Positions 1 through 7,658 of a stretch of DNA of 17,992 bases are shown in pieces. The DNA lies in the NCBI GenBank assembly GCA_016839875.1, contig JAEOTK010000130.1, positions 1-17,992 on the forward strand. The letters are read 5' to 3'. A program made the translations under genes and the position numbers. A model generated the notes under the pieces. The model was not told where the DNA came from. It made no database searches and saw nothing but the letters and a program-made list of their open reading frames with translations. This stretch comes from Candidatus Heimdallarchaeota archaeon (GTDB lineage Archaea; Asgardarchaeota; Heimdallarchaeia; Heimdallarchaeales; Heimdallarchaeaceae). Each line of letters opens with the position of its first letter. The stretch's first letter is position 1.

Positions 1-1082
1 AAACCTTTGATCTCTTTTGGATGAATTGGTTCTTCTGCATTTTTTACAGAAGGTTCTTCATCTATGATTTCGAATATTCTTTCCGCACTAGCAAAACCAG
101 ATTGAATAACTGTATAAAATGTGAATAAACTTATTACTGGCATAAAGAACCGATTTGAATATTCGAGAAATGCATATAGTGTTCCTAAAGTCATATTTCC
201 TAAGACTATAACAGAATAACCTCCATATACTAACACTATCGCACTTCCCAAAGCTGCTATGATTTGTATTAGTGGCATGAATAGAGATGAAACTCTCGAA
301 GCTTGGATATTCGCAGAATAATTTTCTCTATTCAATCCTTTAAACTGTTCAATGTTTTTATCTTCACGAGAAAGAGCTTTAGTTACTTTAACACCAGTGA
401 TGGTCTCTTGTAAATTAGCAGTAACTTGGGCTATAGCTACTCTTGTTCGTCTATAAGCTGCTCTGACTCTTTGTTGAAAGAAGAAAGCAGCAATGAGAAG
501 AATAGGGATGACTGTTAAAGTAAATAGAGTAGTTTTTACATCATAGACGAACATGATTGCTAATATCCAAATTAAGCTTACAAAATCTGCGAAAATGTCT
601 ATGATACCAGTTGTCAACAATTCGCCAAGAGCATCGACATCATTGGTGACTTTTGAGATAGTTCTTCCTGATTCAGTTTCAGTGAAATAATTAAAGGAAA
701 GATACTGTAATTTAGCAAATAAATCATTTCTGATTCGATAAATCATCTTCTGACCAAGTCTTGCGAAAAAGATTGTTCTAGAGAGTATTAATATGAAATT
801 TATAGCGATAAAGAGAAGATAAAGACACCCCATAATGATGATCTCTGTTATCAAATCATTTCTTCCAGGAATTATAAAGTAATCAATTATTCTTTGCATA
901 AGAATAGGCAGCAATGCTGAGAAAAGAGAAACTGTAAGAACGATTAATCCTACTGAAATTGCTTCAGTTTTATAGAATTTAAATATACCAAAAACTCTCT
1001 TGAAGAGTACCCAATCAGAGTACTTTTTTTCTCGTTTTTCTTCTTCTTCTCTGGCCATAATATGAAACATTCTACCGCCCAT
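1..1082 (-). CDS. ABC exporter half-transporter, membrane domain (partial, runs off left edge)
   Basis: Multidrug/lipid-type ABC exporter half-subunit. Its ATG overlaps the stop codon of the upstream partner gene (TGATG, positions 1084-1080), so the two are translationally coupled and probably form a heterodimer. Only the first 360 residues are in the window. They comprise a charged N-terminus rich in Glu and Lys, then the six-helix exporter membrane domain with typical landmarks (FNYFTETESGRTISKVTNDV, NLQETITGVKVTKALSRE). The sequence ends at EEPIHPKEIKG, just before the nucleotide-binding domain would begin. The partner has a degenerate ATPase site, so this subunit is expected to carry the catalytic Walker B Glu and switch His. 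That part lies outside the window, so this is inference. The substrate cannot be told from sequence. Confidence 0.9.
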   Translation of the reverse strand, partial: MGGRMFHIMAREEEEKREKKYSDWVLFKRVFGIFKFYKTEAISVGLIVLTVSLFSALLPILMQRIIDYFIIPGRNDLITEIIIMGCLYLLFIAINFILILSRTIFFARLGQKMIYRIRNDLFAKLQYLSFNYFTETESGRTISKVTNDVDALGELLTTGIIDIFADFVSLIWILAIMFVYDVKTTLFTLTVIPILLIAAFFFQQRVRAAYRRTRVAIAQVTANLQETITGVKVTKALSREDKNIEQFKGLNRENYSANIQASRVSSLFMPLIQIIAALGSAIVLVYGGYSVIVLGNMTLGTLYAFLEYSNRFFMPVISLFTFYTVIQSGFASAERIFEIIDEEPSVKNAEEPIHPKEIKG

Positions 1083-2911
1083 CAATCATCCCCCCATGAT
1101 TCAAGTTTTTCAACAGCTTCTTCAGCTGCTCTAATCGGAATAACATCACCATAGCTTTCAGCTAGTGTAGTGTATATCTCTTGATAGACGCCGTCTGTTT
1201 TGATTAGTGTTTTATGAGTTCCATCTTGGATGATCTCACCATTTTCGAAAACAAGTATTCTGTCAGCATAATGAACAGAGGATATCCGTTGTGAAATGAT
1301 TAAGGTGGTTCTTCCTTCACTCAAAATGTTTAATGCTTCCTGAATTTGAGCTTCTGTTTCTGCATCTACTGAAGCAGTTGAATCATCAAATATCAGAATA
1401 GAGGGATCAGTAAGTAAAGTTCTTGCTATTGATAATCTCTGTTTTTGACCCCCTGAAAGGGTGATTCCTCTATCTCCGACTTTGGTATCATATTCTTCTG
1501 GTAAGCTTGAAATGAAATCATGAATCTTCGCTGTCCTACTAGCCTTTATTATTTCTTCATCTGATGCATCTGGTTTTCCGAAAGCTATATTCTCCTTTAT
1601 TGTAGCATTGAAGAGGATTGTTTCTTGAAGGACTAATCCTATCTGTTGTCTCATTTGTCTTAGTTTATACTTCCTAACATCTTTGCCATCAATTAGTACA
1701 ATTCCATCTGTAGGATCATAAAAACGAGATAATAGATTAACAAAACTACTTTTTCCACTACCTGTTCCTCCCAGAATCACCACTTTTTGTCCTTCTGAAA
1801 TGTGCACATTTATGTTATTAAGAATCGTTCTTCCCTTTTCATATTCAAAGCATACTTTCTGATAGGTTATATCTCCTTTGAATTTTGGAGGAGTAATAGC
1901 ATCTGGATCCTCTTGAACTTCACGTTTAGCTTCTACTAATTCTATGATTCTATCTCCACTAGCTAACATCCTTTGAAAAATCCCAACTAACCATGTCAGT
2001 TGTCTTGTAGGTCCAGGTAATAGAGCAAGGTACCCTAAGAAGGCTATTAACTCTCCTAATTCCATTTGATTGTTGATTATTGCTCTTCCTCCTAGGATAA
2101 TAACCAAGGTTGTTCCTGTACCTATCAGTAAGGTCATTGTTGAGAAATAGATTGCTCTGTAAACTTGAGTTTTGATTCTCAAATCTCTGTAAATAGTATT
2201 AGAAGTATCAAATTTTTCGATCTCATTTTTTTCTTGTGCAAAACCTCTAACAACATGAGCTCCTGTCACATTTTCTTGTAGAATAGAGGTTACATCTCCA
2301 AATTGCCTTCGTGCTTTATAGAAAAGTGGGCGTACTCTAGTACTGAACCAGTAAATAAGCCAAATAAATCCAGGGAATAATCCAACTAGAATTAATCCCA
2401 AATCCCATTTCATGACAAGCATTGCAATATACGCACCAATGAAGAAAATCAACCCGTTCATAATTAATCGAAGTGTGAAACTAATGAAGCTCTGAATAGC
2501 ATTCAAATCAGTAGTAACTCTTGTCATTATTTGGCCTGTATTTTCATCATCATAAAATTCGAGACTTAATTGTTGGAGTGTTTCATAGATATCGTTTCTT
2601 AGTTCAAAAATTACTTTCTGAGCATAAATAGCTGCATAAAAACGAGAGAAATACTGCAATACTCCACCAATAATTGCAACTAATAATACACCTCCTCCTA
2701 CAAGCCATACAAATGATATATTTTCTTGAGGTATAGCACGATCAATAACTTCTCGTACTAGCAATGGTGTTGCTAAACCAATTATGGACGCAAAGAAAGA
2801 AACGACAGATACAAAGATTAGGAAAGCTTTTCTCTTAATAATGTATGGCCAGATGACTCTAAAGATTTCCTTAGGAGAATGAATCCTTTCTCTATCTTCT
2901 AGCCATGACAT
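1082..2911 (-). CDS. ABC exporter half-transporter with degenerate ATPase site
   Basis: Fused membrane domain plus ATPase domain, 609 residues, the usual length for an MsbA/BmrCD-like exporter half. Residues about 20-325 hold six membrane helices. The ATPase domain has A-loop Tyr357, Walker A GGTGSGKSS (381-389), Q-loop Gln429, signature LSGGQ (485-489) and Walker B ILIFD (505-509). The position of the catalytic Glu is Asp510 (IFDDSTASVD), and the switch His is replaced by Gln541 (IISQRISS). This pair of changes is the known hallmark of the non-catalytic-site subunit of heterodimeric exporters such as TM287/288 and BmrCD. The stop overlaps the start of the partner gene, so the two form one operon. 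It probably moves lipid or drug-like molecules across the membrane; the substrate is unknown. Confidence 0.95.
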   Translation of the reverse strand: MSWLEDRERIHSPKEIFRVIWPYIIKRKAFLIFVSVVSFFASIIGLATPLLVREVIDRAIPQENISFVWLVGGGVLLVAIIGGVLQYFSRFYAAIYAQKVIFELRNDIYETLQQLSLEFYDDENTGQIMTRVTTDLNAIQSFISFTLRLIMNGLIFFIGAYIAMLVMKWDLGLILVGLFPGFIWLIYWFSTRVRPLFYKARRQFGDVTSILQENVTGAHVVRGFAQEKNEIEKFDTSNTIYRDLRIKTQVYRAIYFSTMTLLIGTGTTLVIILGGRAIINNQMELGELIAFLGYLALLPGPTRQLTWLVGIFQRMLASGDRIIELVEAKREVQEDPDAITPPKFKGDITYQKVCFEYEKGRTILNNINVHISEGQKVVILGGTGSGKSSFVNLLSRFYDPTDGIVLIDGKDVRKYKLRQMRQQIGLVLQETILFNATIKENIAFGKPDASDEEIIKASRTAKIHDFISSLPEEYDTKVGDRGITLSGGQKQRLSIARTLLTDPSILIFDDSTASVDAETEAQIQEALNILSEGRTTLIISQRISSVHYADRILVFENGEIIQDGTHKTLIKTDGVYQEIYTTLAESYGDVIPIRAAEEAVEKLESWGDD

Positions 2912-2923
2912 GTCGGTTCAAGG

Positions 2924-2943
2924 AAATATTTTAACGATTTAAG
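2924..2943 (-). promoter_or_regulatory. Candidate TATA region of the ABC exporter operon
   Basis: Read on the minus strand, this AT-rich stretch contains CTTAAATC (2943-2936), centred about 28 bases upstream of the ATG at 2911, and a second TTAAAATATT-like element closer in. The first spacing would suit a leaderless transcript. No Shine-Dalgarno precedes the ATG. The call rests on spacing alone. Confidence 0.35.
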
Positions 2944-3009
2944 ATTTGTGTTTTTACATGCATTCAATAATATGAAAATTCAGTTTCTGAACGCATTGTT
3001 TCAATAATG

Positions 3010-3018
3010 TTTATAAAT
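3010..3018 (+). promoter_or_regulatory. TATA box of the secreted-protein/complex-I-like operon
   Basis: TTTATAAAT lies about 51 bases upstream of the GTG at 3065. A start site about 25 bases downstream would leave a leader of roughly 25 bases containing the GGAGG ribosome-binding site. This differs from most other units in the window, which look leaderless. Confidence 0.55.
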
Positions 3019-3052
3019 GTCACTTTTCCCTTTCTTGTAGTATGTGTGAATT

Positions 3053-3057
3053 GGAGG
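3053..3057 (+). promoter_or_regulatory. Shine-Dalgarno GGAGG selecting a GTG start
   Basis: GGAGG sits 7 bases before the GTG at 3065. It supports that non-ATG start, which also gives the protein a proper signal peptide. Confidence 0.7.
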
Positions 3058-3064
3058 AAATACA

Positions 3065-3913
3065 GTGAAACATACAAAATCAATTTGCTTTGTCCTGATT
3101 ATCTTATTTATATTTACACCAGTTTTACATAAAGAAGCATTAGCAGCAGAACATCCCTTTGTACAAGAGTGGGATTTCTCAGGAACCAGACATCTACCAA
3201 AACATAGACAAATGGTGTTTCCAATAGGAGCATTAGATCCCTACAGAATGAGAACTTTTGTGTATCTTCTTGATACAGATGGATATAGAGACACAGTTGA
3301 AAAGATAGTGGCAATATATGGAGTTCAATCTATCAGAAATGCACCGTTTTATTCAGAGTTTTTTGAAGAGACTACTGTAGTAGGATTAAGAGCCAATTAC
3401 AGTTTCAAAATTGATGAAAATTGTGGTATCGAATGGAAGGTGCTAACCTATGAAGATACAGATGTTAATTCATCTGGTTATGATCCAAAGTATCATTTTG
3501 TTTATGATCAAATTGGGAGTAAGCTGAAGTATCGTTTTCCAGAACTGTTTGATGATGACGAAATTCTTATGGATATCAATCTAGCCTATTTGACAGAAGT
3601 ATCTGGGTTAGTTGGACATTGGCAAATCATTTATGAAGATGGAACTCTCGTAAATGGGAATTTCACAACCTTTGGACCTACAAAACCAATTTTCTGGGGA
3701 CCCGGTCAAAATACAACAGATCCAAGATCTTATCCAGCTGATGAACATTGGCCAGATTACAATTTGACAATAGCTCAGAATGTAGAACGATCTTCCTTAC
3801 CTAGAACACATAGCATGAGTGTATCATTTCCATTCCTATTCGTAACATCGTCTTTAGCAGTGATTGTTTTTCTATTAGTTGTGAAAAGAAAAATAAGGAG
3901 GAAACAAAAATGA
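3065..3913 (+). CDS. Secreted, C-terminally membrane-anchored protein of unknown function (copy 1)
   Basis: I do not recognise the family. The 282-residue protein starts at GTG behind a GGAGG site. A signal peptide (about 1-28, hydrophobic core 8-20, likely cleavage after ALA) leads to an ectodomain of about 220 residues. A C-terminal membrane helix follows (about 252-273), ending in a basic tail (KRKIRRKQK) that should stay inside the cell. The ectodomain is rich in aromatic residues and has several N-glycosylation sequons (NYS, NSS, NFT, NTT, NLT). It shares landmarks with the next gene: a LDTDG segment near 69-73, WKVLTYE (124-130) and GNFTTFGPTKP (198-208). The two are probably diverged tandem duplicates. 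This is the first gene of a six-gene operon with complex-I-like membrane proteins, so its job is presumably on the outer face of that assembly (inference). Confidence 0.85.
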   Translation: MKHTKSICFVLIILFIFTPVLHKEALAAEHPFVQEWDFSGTRHLPKHRQMVFPIGALDPYRMRTFVYLLDTDGYRDTVEKIVAIYGVQSIRNAPFYSEFFEETTVVGLRANYSFKIDENCGIEWKVLTYEDTDVNSSGYDPKYHFVYDQIGSKLKYRFPELFDDDEILMDINLAYLTEVSGLVGHWQIIYEDGTLVNGNFTTFGPTKPIFWGPGQNTTDPRSYPADEHWPDYNLTIAQNVERSSLPRTHSMSVSFPFLFVTSSLAVIVFLLVVKRKIRRKQK

Positions 3914-4692
3914 AAATCAGAAATATAACCTTTGCAATTGTTTTCGCAGTACTTGTTACAACCTCCTCATATTTACTTATGAGTTCAGCCCAAGAGGAAG
4001 AGGATGTTTGGGATTTTGAAGGTATTATGAGAGTACAAAGTGATGAAGATCGACTCCTTATTTTCAATCCAACAGATGAAGGATATAATGAATCTATAGG
4101 AGGTTATGAACGACCACCTTTATACTTCTCGTTAATAGGACTTGATACAGATGACGATGAAGTCATGGATATTTATTATGGATTCTATGGAATTAGCTTC
4201 TTTGATGTATCCCATTATAACTATACAAATGCTCCTCTTGAACTATTTTGGATTGTAGTAAATGCTAGATGGAGATTAAGAATACCTCAAGAAGCAGTTG
4301 ATCGTGGTGTTAAGTGGGAAGTTCTTTATTATCCAGATCAAATCTATAACGATATTGCAGTCAACCTTGAATATAACACTCCAATCTATTATGTCAATTT
4401 GACTAAGCAAGAGGGTGTTAACATAGAGTACAGGATTGATTTTGGATTGAATTACACTTCAGGTAATTTCACAACTTTTGGTGCAACAACACCTTTAGTT
4501 CCCGATGTTCCTGCTTTTCCAGAATACAATGTTTCAGTACCATTATTCACTAAAACTGACTTAATAGAAGAATTAGTTGAAACAGATTTCTTTGGTAGTG
4601 CAGTAGGATTCGCAACAATCGTTTCTATTTCCTTCTTATTACTACATGTAATTAGGAAAAGAAGAAAACGTAAGAAACATCTACGTGAATAA
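3910..4692 (+). CDS. Secreted, C-terminally membrane-anchored protein of unknown function (copy 2)
   Basis: 260-residue relative of the preceding protein, family not recognised. The ATG overlaps the previous stop (ATGA) and is preceded by AAGGAGG at 3895-3901, 8 bases away. It has a signal peptide (about 1-27), an acidic stretch after cleavage, an ectodomain, one C-terminal helix (about 228-247) and a strongly basic tail (RKRRKRKKH). Features shared with copy 1 are GLDTDDDE (77-84), WEVLYY (136-141) and GNFTTFGATTP (185-195). Sequons (NES, NYT, NLT, NFT, NVS) suggest surface glycosylation. The matching architecture implies that both proteins sit side by side on the cell surface, perhaps as a heterodimer. 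The link to the downstream membrane subunits rests on operon structure. Confidence 0.85.
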   Translation: MKIRNITFAIVFAVLVTTSSYLLMSSAQEEEDVWDFEGIMRVQSDEDRLLIFNPTDEGYNESIGGYERPPLYFSLIGLDTDDDEVMDIYYGFYGISFFDVSHYNYTNAPLELFWIVVNARWRLRIPQEAVDRGVKWEVLYYPDQIYNDIAVNLEYNTPIYYVNLTKQEGVNIEYRIDFGLNYTSGNFTTFGATTPLVPDVPAFPEYNVSVPLFTKTDLIEELVETDFFGSAVGFATIVSISFLLLHVIRKRRKRKKHLRE

Positions 4693-5425
4693 TACTCCCA
4701 AAGCTTTTTATTTTTCCTTTTCTTATCTTTTTCATGGTTTAATTATGTTTGAGCTATCTTCTTTGTGGACTACTATTTTGATAATTATTTGTGGTCTCCT
4801 AATAATTCTATCAGTTGTTTTTCCTTCCCGTCTTAGAATAAAGAAGATATATCGAATAACTATTAGGGTTGTTGCTGTAATTTTTCTTATAATTTGGATT
4901 ACACTGTTTGCAGACATTAGCATAGATAGTTATTTCTATGTTGGCAGTTTCCTAGGTGTTGCCTTTCTGCTGAAGGGCATTATTATTCATAATAAAATCT
5001 CTTCAATATTCTTTTCGCTTTCTTTTATATCATTCACTTTTGTCTTCTTATCAATTGGTCAAGTATTTCTCTTCATTATTACTCTAAGTTTTTCATATCT
5101 TCTATTCTTAGCTCTATGTTCGTTTTATCTATTCAGAAGCAACGATGATTATGAGCAAGAGGTGTCCATGAAGTTATACCAGAAAATATTAACTGGAATT
5201 ATAGTAATAATATCTGTCTTGATTTTTGGTTTTGTTGTTTATTACATATCTAGTCAGATAATTGTCTTTGATAGTATATCTTTAGTTACCATCTTTGAAG
5301 TTGATCCATCGCTATCTGCCATCTTTATCATTTTTTTAGTTTTAGCATCTATTATGGTCATTTTATTCAGTTTTGATGTTAGAAGTAATTCAAAATCGGA
5401 GTCTGAAAAAACATGGTATTCCTAA
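4685..5425 (+). CDS. Polytopic membrane protein, possibly NuoJ-like
   Basis: 246 residues, almost entirely hydrophobic, with about six to seven membrane helices. The central part (ISSIFFSLSFISFTF, then a helix, then a SYLLFLALCSFYLF-like helix) resembles the NuoJ pattern in which a helix rich in small and hydrophobic residues is followed by a further pair of helices. The gene is followed immediately by a NuoK-sized protein, matching the J-K order of complex I operons. Similarity is weak and the assignment leans on context. The GTG at 4685 overlaps the previous stop by 8 bases but has no Shine-Dalgarno. An ATG at 4745 would remove 20 residues and start just before the first helix. Either start is possible. 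Confidence 0.55.
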   Translation: MNNTPKAFYFSFSYLFHGLIMFELSSLWTTILIIICGLLIILSVVFPSRLRIKKIYRITIRVVAVIFLIIWITLFADISIDSYFYVGSFLGVAFLLKGIIIHNKISSIFFSLSFISFTFVFLSIGQVFLFIITLSFSYLLFLALCSFYLFRSNDDYEQEVSMKLYQKILTGIIVIISVLIFGFVVYYISSQIIVFDSISLVTIFEVDPSLSAIFIIFLVLASIMVILFSFDVRSNSKSESEKTWYS

Positions 5426-5694
5426 ACTATCTTATAGCGTTATCATTCCTTTCCTTTAGTTTTGGGATATTATTGTTATTGATTGCTAAAAAAGATCTTC
5501 AGCTTTTTTTTGGTAAATTATTTCTTCTTCTCGCAAGTTTCTTGATTTTATCGAGTTCAGTTTTGTCCATTGACACAATTGCATTTTTCATACTTGGTCT
5601 GATTTTCATGTCCATTCTATTTTTCTTCAATTTTAGAGATAGTTTGTATGTAAGATCTTTGAATAAAGTTGAAAGAGGTGAAAGTAATGAATAA
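5413..5694 (+). CDS. Small membrane protein, NuoK/MrpC-like, lacking the conserved glutamates
   Basis: 93 residues with three predicted helices (about 4-24, 28-50, 53-73), the size and topology of NuoK/MrpC. It overlaps the upstream gene by 13 bases, and a weak GGAG lies before its ATG. The loop after helix 1 (AKKDLQLFFGK) resembles the RRNLLFMLIG segment of NuoK. The two membrane glutamates essential for proton movement in NuoK (E36 and E72 in E. coli) have no counterpart: helices 2 and 3 contain no Glu. If this is a NuoK homologue, it has lost its proton-handling residues. Small size limits certainty. Confidence 0.55.
   Translation: MVFLNYLIALSFLSFSFGILLLLIAKKDLQLFFGKLFLLLASFLILSSSVLSIDTIAFFILGLIFMSILFFFNFRDSLYVRSLNKVERGESNE
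5673..5680 (+). promoter_or_regulatory. Shine-Dalgarno deciding the start of the NuoL-like gene
   Basis: AGAGGTGA ends 6 bases before the ATG at 5687. The longer frame starting at TTG 5669 would place this site inside the coding region, so 5687 is preferred. Confidence 0.65.
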
Positions 5695-7633
5695 TATTGT
5701 TTTACTGTTATCAATTCAAATTTGTTTGTTACTTATTTTGCCATTGCTAAGAAGAATCATAAAACTCCGATTTGATGGTAGTAACAAATTAAAACGCTAT
5801 GGTTTTGGTTTCTTTTCGTTTATAAACATTGCATTTCCAATCAGTATTTTGGGTCTTTTTCTCAATTCTTACTTTCGAGAAATAGCTGATCGAATTGTTT
5901 CTTCCTTCATTCTATTTAGTACTGAAAAATATGTCATCGAAATAGGTTTCAGAATCTCTATAATTCAAGTGTTAATCTATCTTACTTTGAGTATTTTAAT
6001 AGCAATAGTTAGTAACTATTTTGGCTCTAGTCAAACATCTAAATCTAATTTAGTTGATAAATTTTCTATATTTTCACTGGGTCTGTTTCTGTTTATTTTC
6101 TCTCCTAATTTCTTCCAGCTTCTACTTTTTATGTTTGTTATAGATGTATTTTTCCTAGATTTTCTTAGCACTTCAACTATTAAAAAATCTACAGAGAAAA
6201 AGCCTTTCATTAACAGTTTTCTTTCTATATTAACAGGAAATTTGCTTATTCTCATTTCTTCAGCTTTACTGATAAAAAAAGCACATTCCTTTGATTTTAA
6301 GGTAATTTCAAATGCTATTCAATATCATCTGTTTATCTATAAACCTTATTTCCAAATACTATTAGTTCTTCTTCTAATTGGTGTTTTTGCTAAAATGTCT
6401 CTATTTCCTTTCCATACATGGATTAAGAATAATACTGAAATTCGAGATCAGAGAATTATTTTAGTCTTCTTTGTATATGTTCCATCTTCTTTACTTATTC
6501 TCTTTGGAACACCTTTCCTCTCTCTCCTACTAGTAATTCAGAAATTTATAATGTGGTATGGAATTTGTATAGCTCTATTAGCAGGGTTCTTTGCAGTATA
6601 TCTCAGAAAGCAATTAGAATATATCCTTCTGCTTTTCATTTCTTGTATCGGTCTAATCCTTTATTCAATTGGTGTTGGTTATTACTCTGTTGGTTTCCAT
6701 CTACTCCTTGTATCTCCAATTCTCTTCAGCATTTTAACAATCGTTAAACTTACTAAGAAAGGAGAAGAGGAAGAAGTAATTGTAAGCTTTGAAGAGAAGA
6801 AGAGAGCAAAACGAGCTTTTCTATTTATCTTTTCAATAATAAGCATTAGCACTCTCGTAGGTGTCGCTCCTCACAACAGCGTGATTGTTAGTTTAACTTA
6901 TCCTGTAACCCACTCAAATCTGGCAGTCAAAATCATTCTACTATCCTTTGGGATTCTTTCTTTAGTTTTAGTTTTTACTTCTATTGTACCATTTATGCTT
7001 TTCAACTGGATGAAAGAAGATAGTGTGGAAATAGATAAAGGTGTTATTACTTCTACTTCGATTTTAACTTTCTTTCTGTTGCTAGCAAGCATTCTATTTC
7101 CATACTTTGGAATTATTACTCCTATTTCACAATCAGTTGATTTTCTTCCAAATTCCTTTATGCTAACTGCTTTACCCTTAGGAATCTGTTATTTACTTGT
7201 AATTCTAGTATATGTTCTGAGCAAGAGATATTTTTCAGAATTTAACCAAAAATTATTGGTATTTAATGAAAAAATGTCTCAACCTCTACGAAAAATCTAC
7301 GGCTTTGAATTCATTTTTACTCCATTGATTTATCTAACAAAGAAATTCATTATTCCTTCATCAATATGGTTCTATGAAAAAGTAATTTTGTGGCTTATCA
7401 TAGGAGTCATAGTTGGAAAATTAATCCAGTTCATCAAATTCTGTGCAATTAAGATAAGAGTTTTCATCCTAGATTATCTAATCCCTTGGATACAAGCCGT
7501 ATTCACTAAAATTTCTCACTTCTCAAGAAGATTTGAGGACGCATCTCAAAGAACTCAACTACAGATTGTTTTTAGCTTTTTACTAATTCTTCTACTTATT
7601 GTAGTTGGTTTATTTGCAGGAGGTAGGATATAA
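5687..7633 (+). CDS. NuoL-like antiporter-family membrane subunit with most proton-path residues replaced
   Basis: 648 residues and about 15 or more helices, the length of NuoL. Landmarks, numbered from the ATG at 5687: a FSLGLFLFIFSPN helix pair (about 130-141); LLLFMFVID (145-153), where the conserved Glu of helix 5 is Asp153 or absent; and IGVFAKMSLFPFHTW (231-245), matching the NuoL helix-7 motif with Lys236 kept. The region of the HD/PTPVSALIHA motif is IRDQRIILVF (no His). Near 323-352 the segment IGVGYYSVGFHLLLVSPILF lines up with NuoL GVGAYSAAIFHLMTHAFFKA and keeps one His (338) but loses the second His and the key Lys. The C-terminus (about 530-648) has the long amphipathic stretch and final anchor helix seen in NuoL. 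ATGAATAA overlap with the upstream gene shows coupling. Fold assignment is fairly secure; ion transport activity is doubtful. Confidence 0.8.
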   Translation: MNNIVLLLSIQICLLLILPLLRRIIKLRFDGSNKLKRYGFGFFSFINIAFPISILGLFLNSYFREIADRIVSSFILFSTEKYVIEIGFRISIIQVLIYLTLSILIAIVSNYFGSSQTSKSNLVDKFSIFSLGLFLFIFSPNFFQLLLFMFVIDVFFLDFLSTSTIKKSTEKKPFINSFLSILTGNLLILISSALLIKKAHSFDFKVISNAIQYHLFIYKPYFQILLVLLLIGVFAKMSLFPFHTWIKNNTEIRDQRIILVFFVYVPSSLLILFGTPFLSLLLVIQKFIMWYGICIALLAGFFAVYLRKQLEYILLLFISCIGLILYSIGVGYYSVGFHLLLVSPILFSILTIVKLTKKGEEEEVIVSFEEKKRAKRAFLFIFSIISISTLVGVAPHNSVIVSLTYPVTHSNLAVKIILLSFGILSLVLVFTSIVPFMLFNWMKEDSVEIDKGVITSTSILTFFLLLASILFPYFGIITPISQSVDFLPNSFMLTALPLGICYLLVILVYVLSKRYFSEFNQKLLVFNEKMSQPLRKIYGFEFIFTPLIYLTKKFIIPSSIWFYEKVILWLIIGVIVGKLIQFIKFCAIKIRVFILDYLIPWIQAVFTKISHFSRRFEDASQRTQLQIVFSFLLILLLIVVGLFAGGRI

Positions 7634-7641
7634 TGTCCTTC

Positions 7642-7648
7642 GAAGGAG
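7642..7648 (+). promoter_or_regulatory. Shine-Dalgarno of the NuoN-like gene
   Basis: GAAGGAG lies 10 bases before the ATG at 7659 in the 25-base gap after the NuoL-like gene. It indicates continued translation within the same operon and not a new promoter. Confidence 0.65.
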
Positions 7649-7658
7649 CTGATAAATC

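Noticed and set aside
3801..4067. 88-residue minus-strand frame across the junction of the two secreted-protein genes
   Set aside because: Antisense to the signal peptide and tail of well-supported genes; Ser-rich sequence with no recognisable feature.
6553..6747. 64-residue plus-strand frame inside the NuoL-like gene
   Set aside because: Alternate frame of a convincing membrane protein; no independent start signal.
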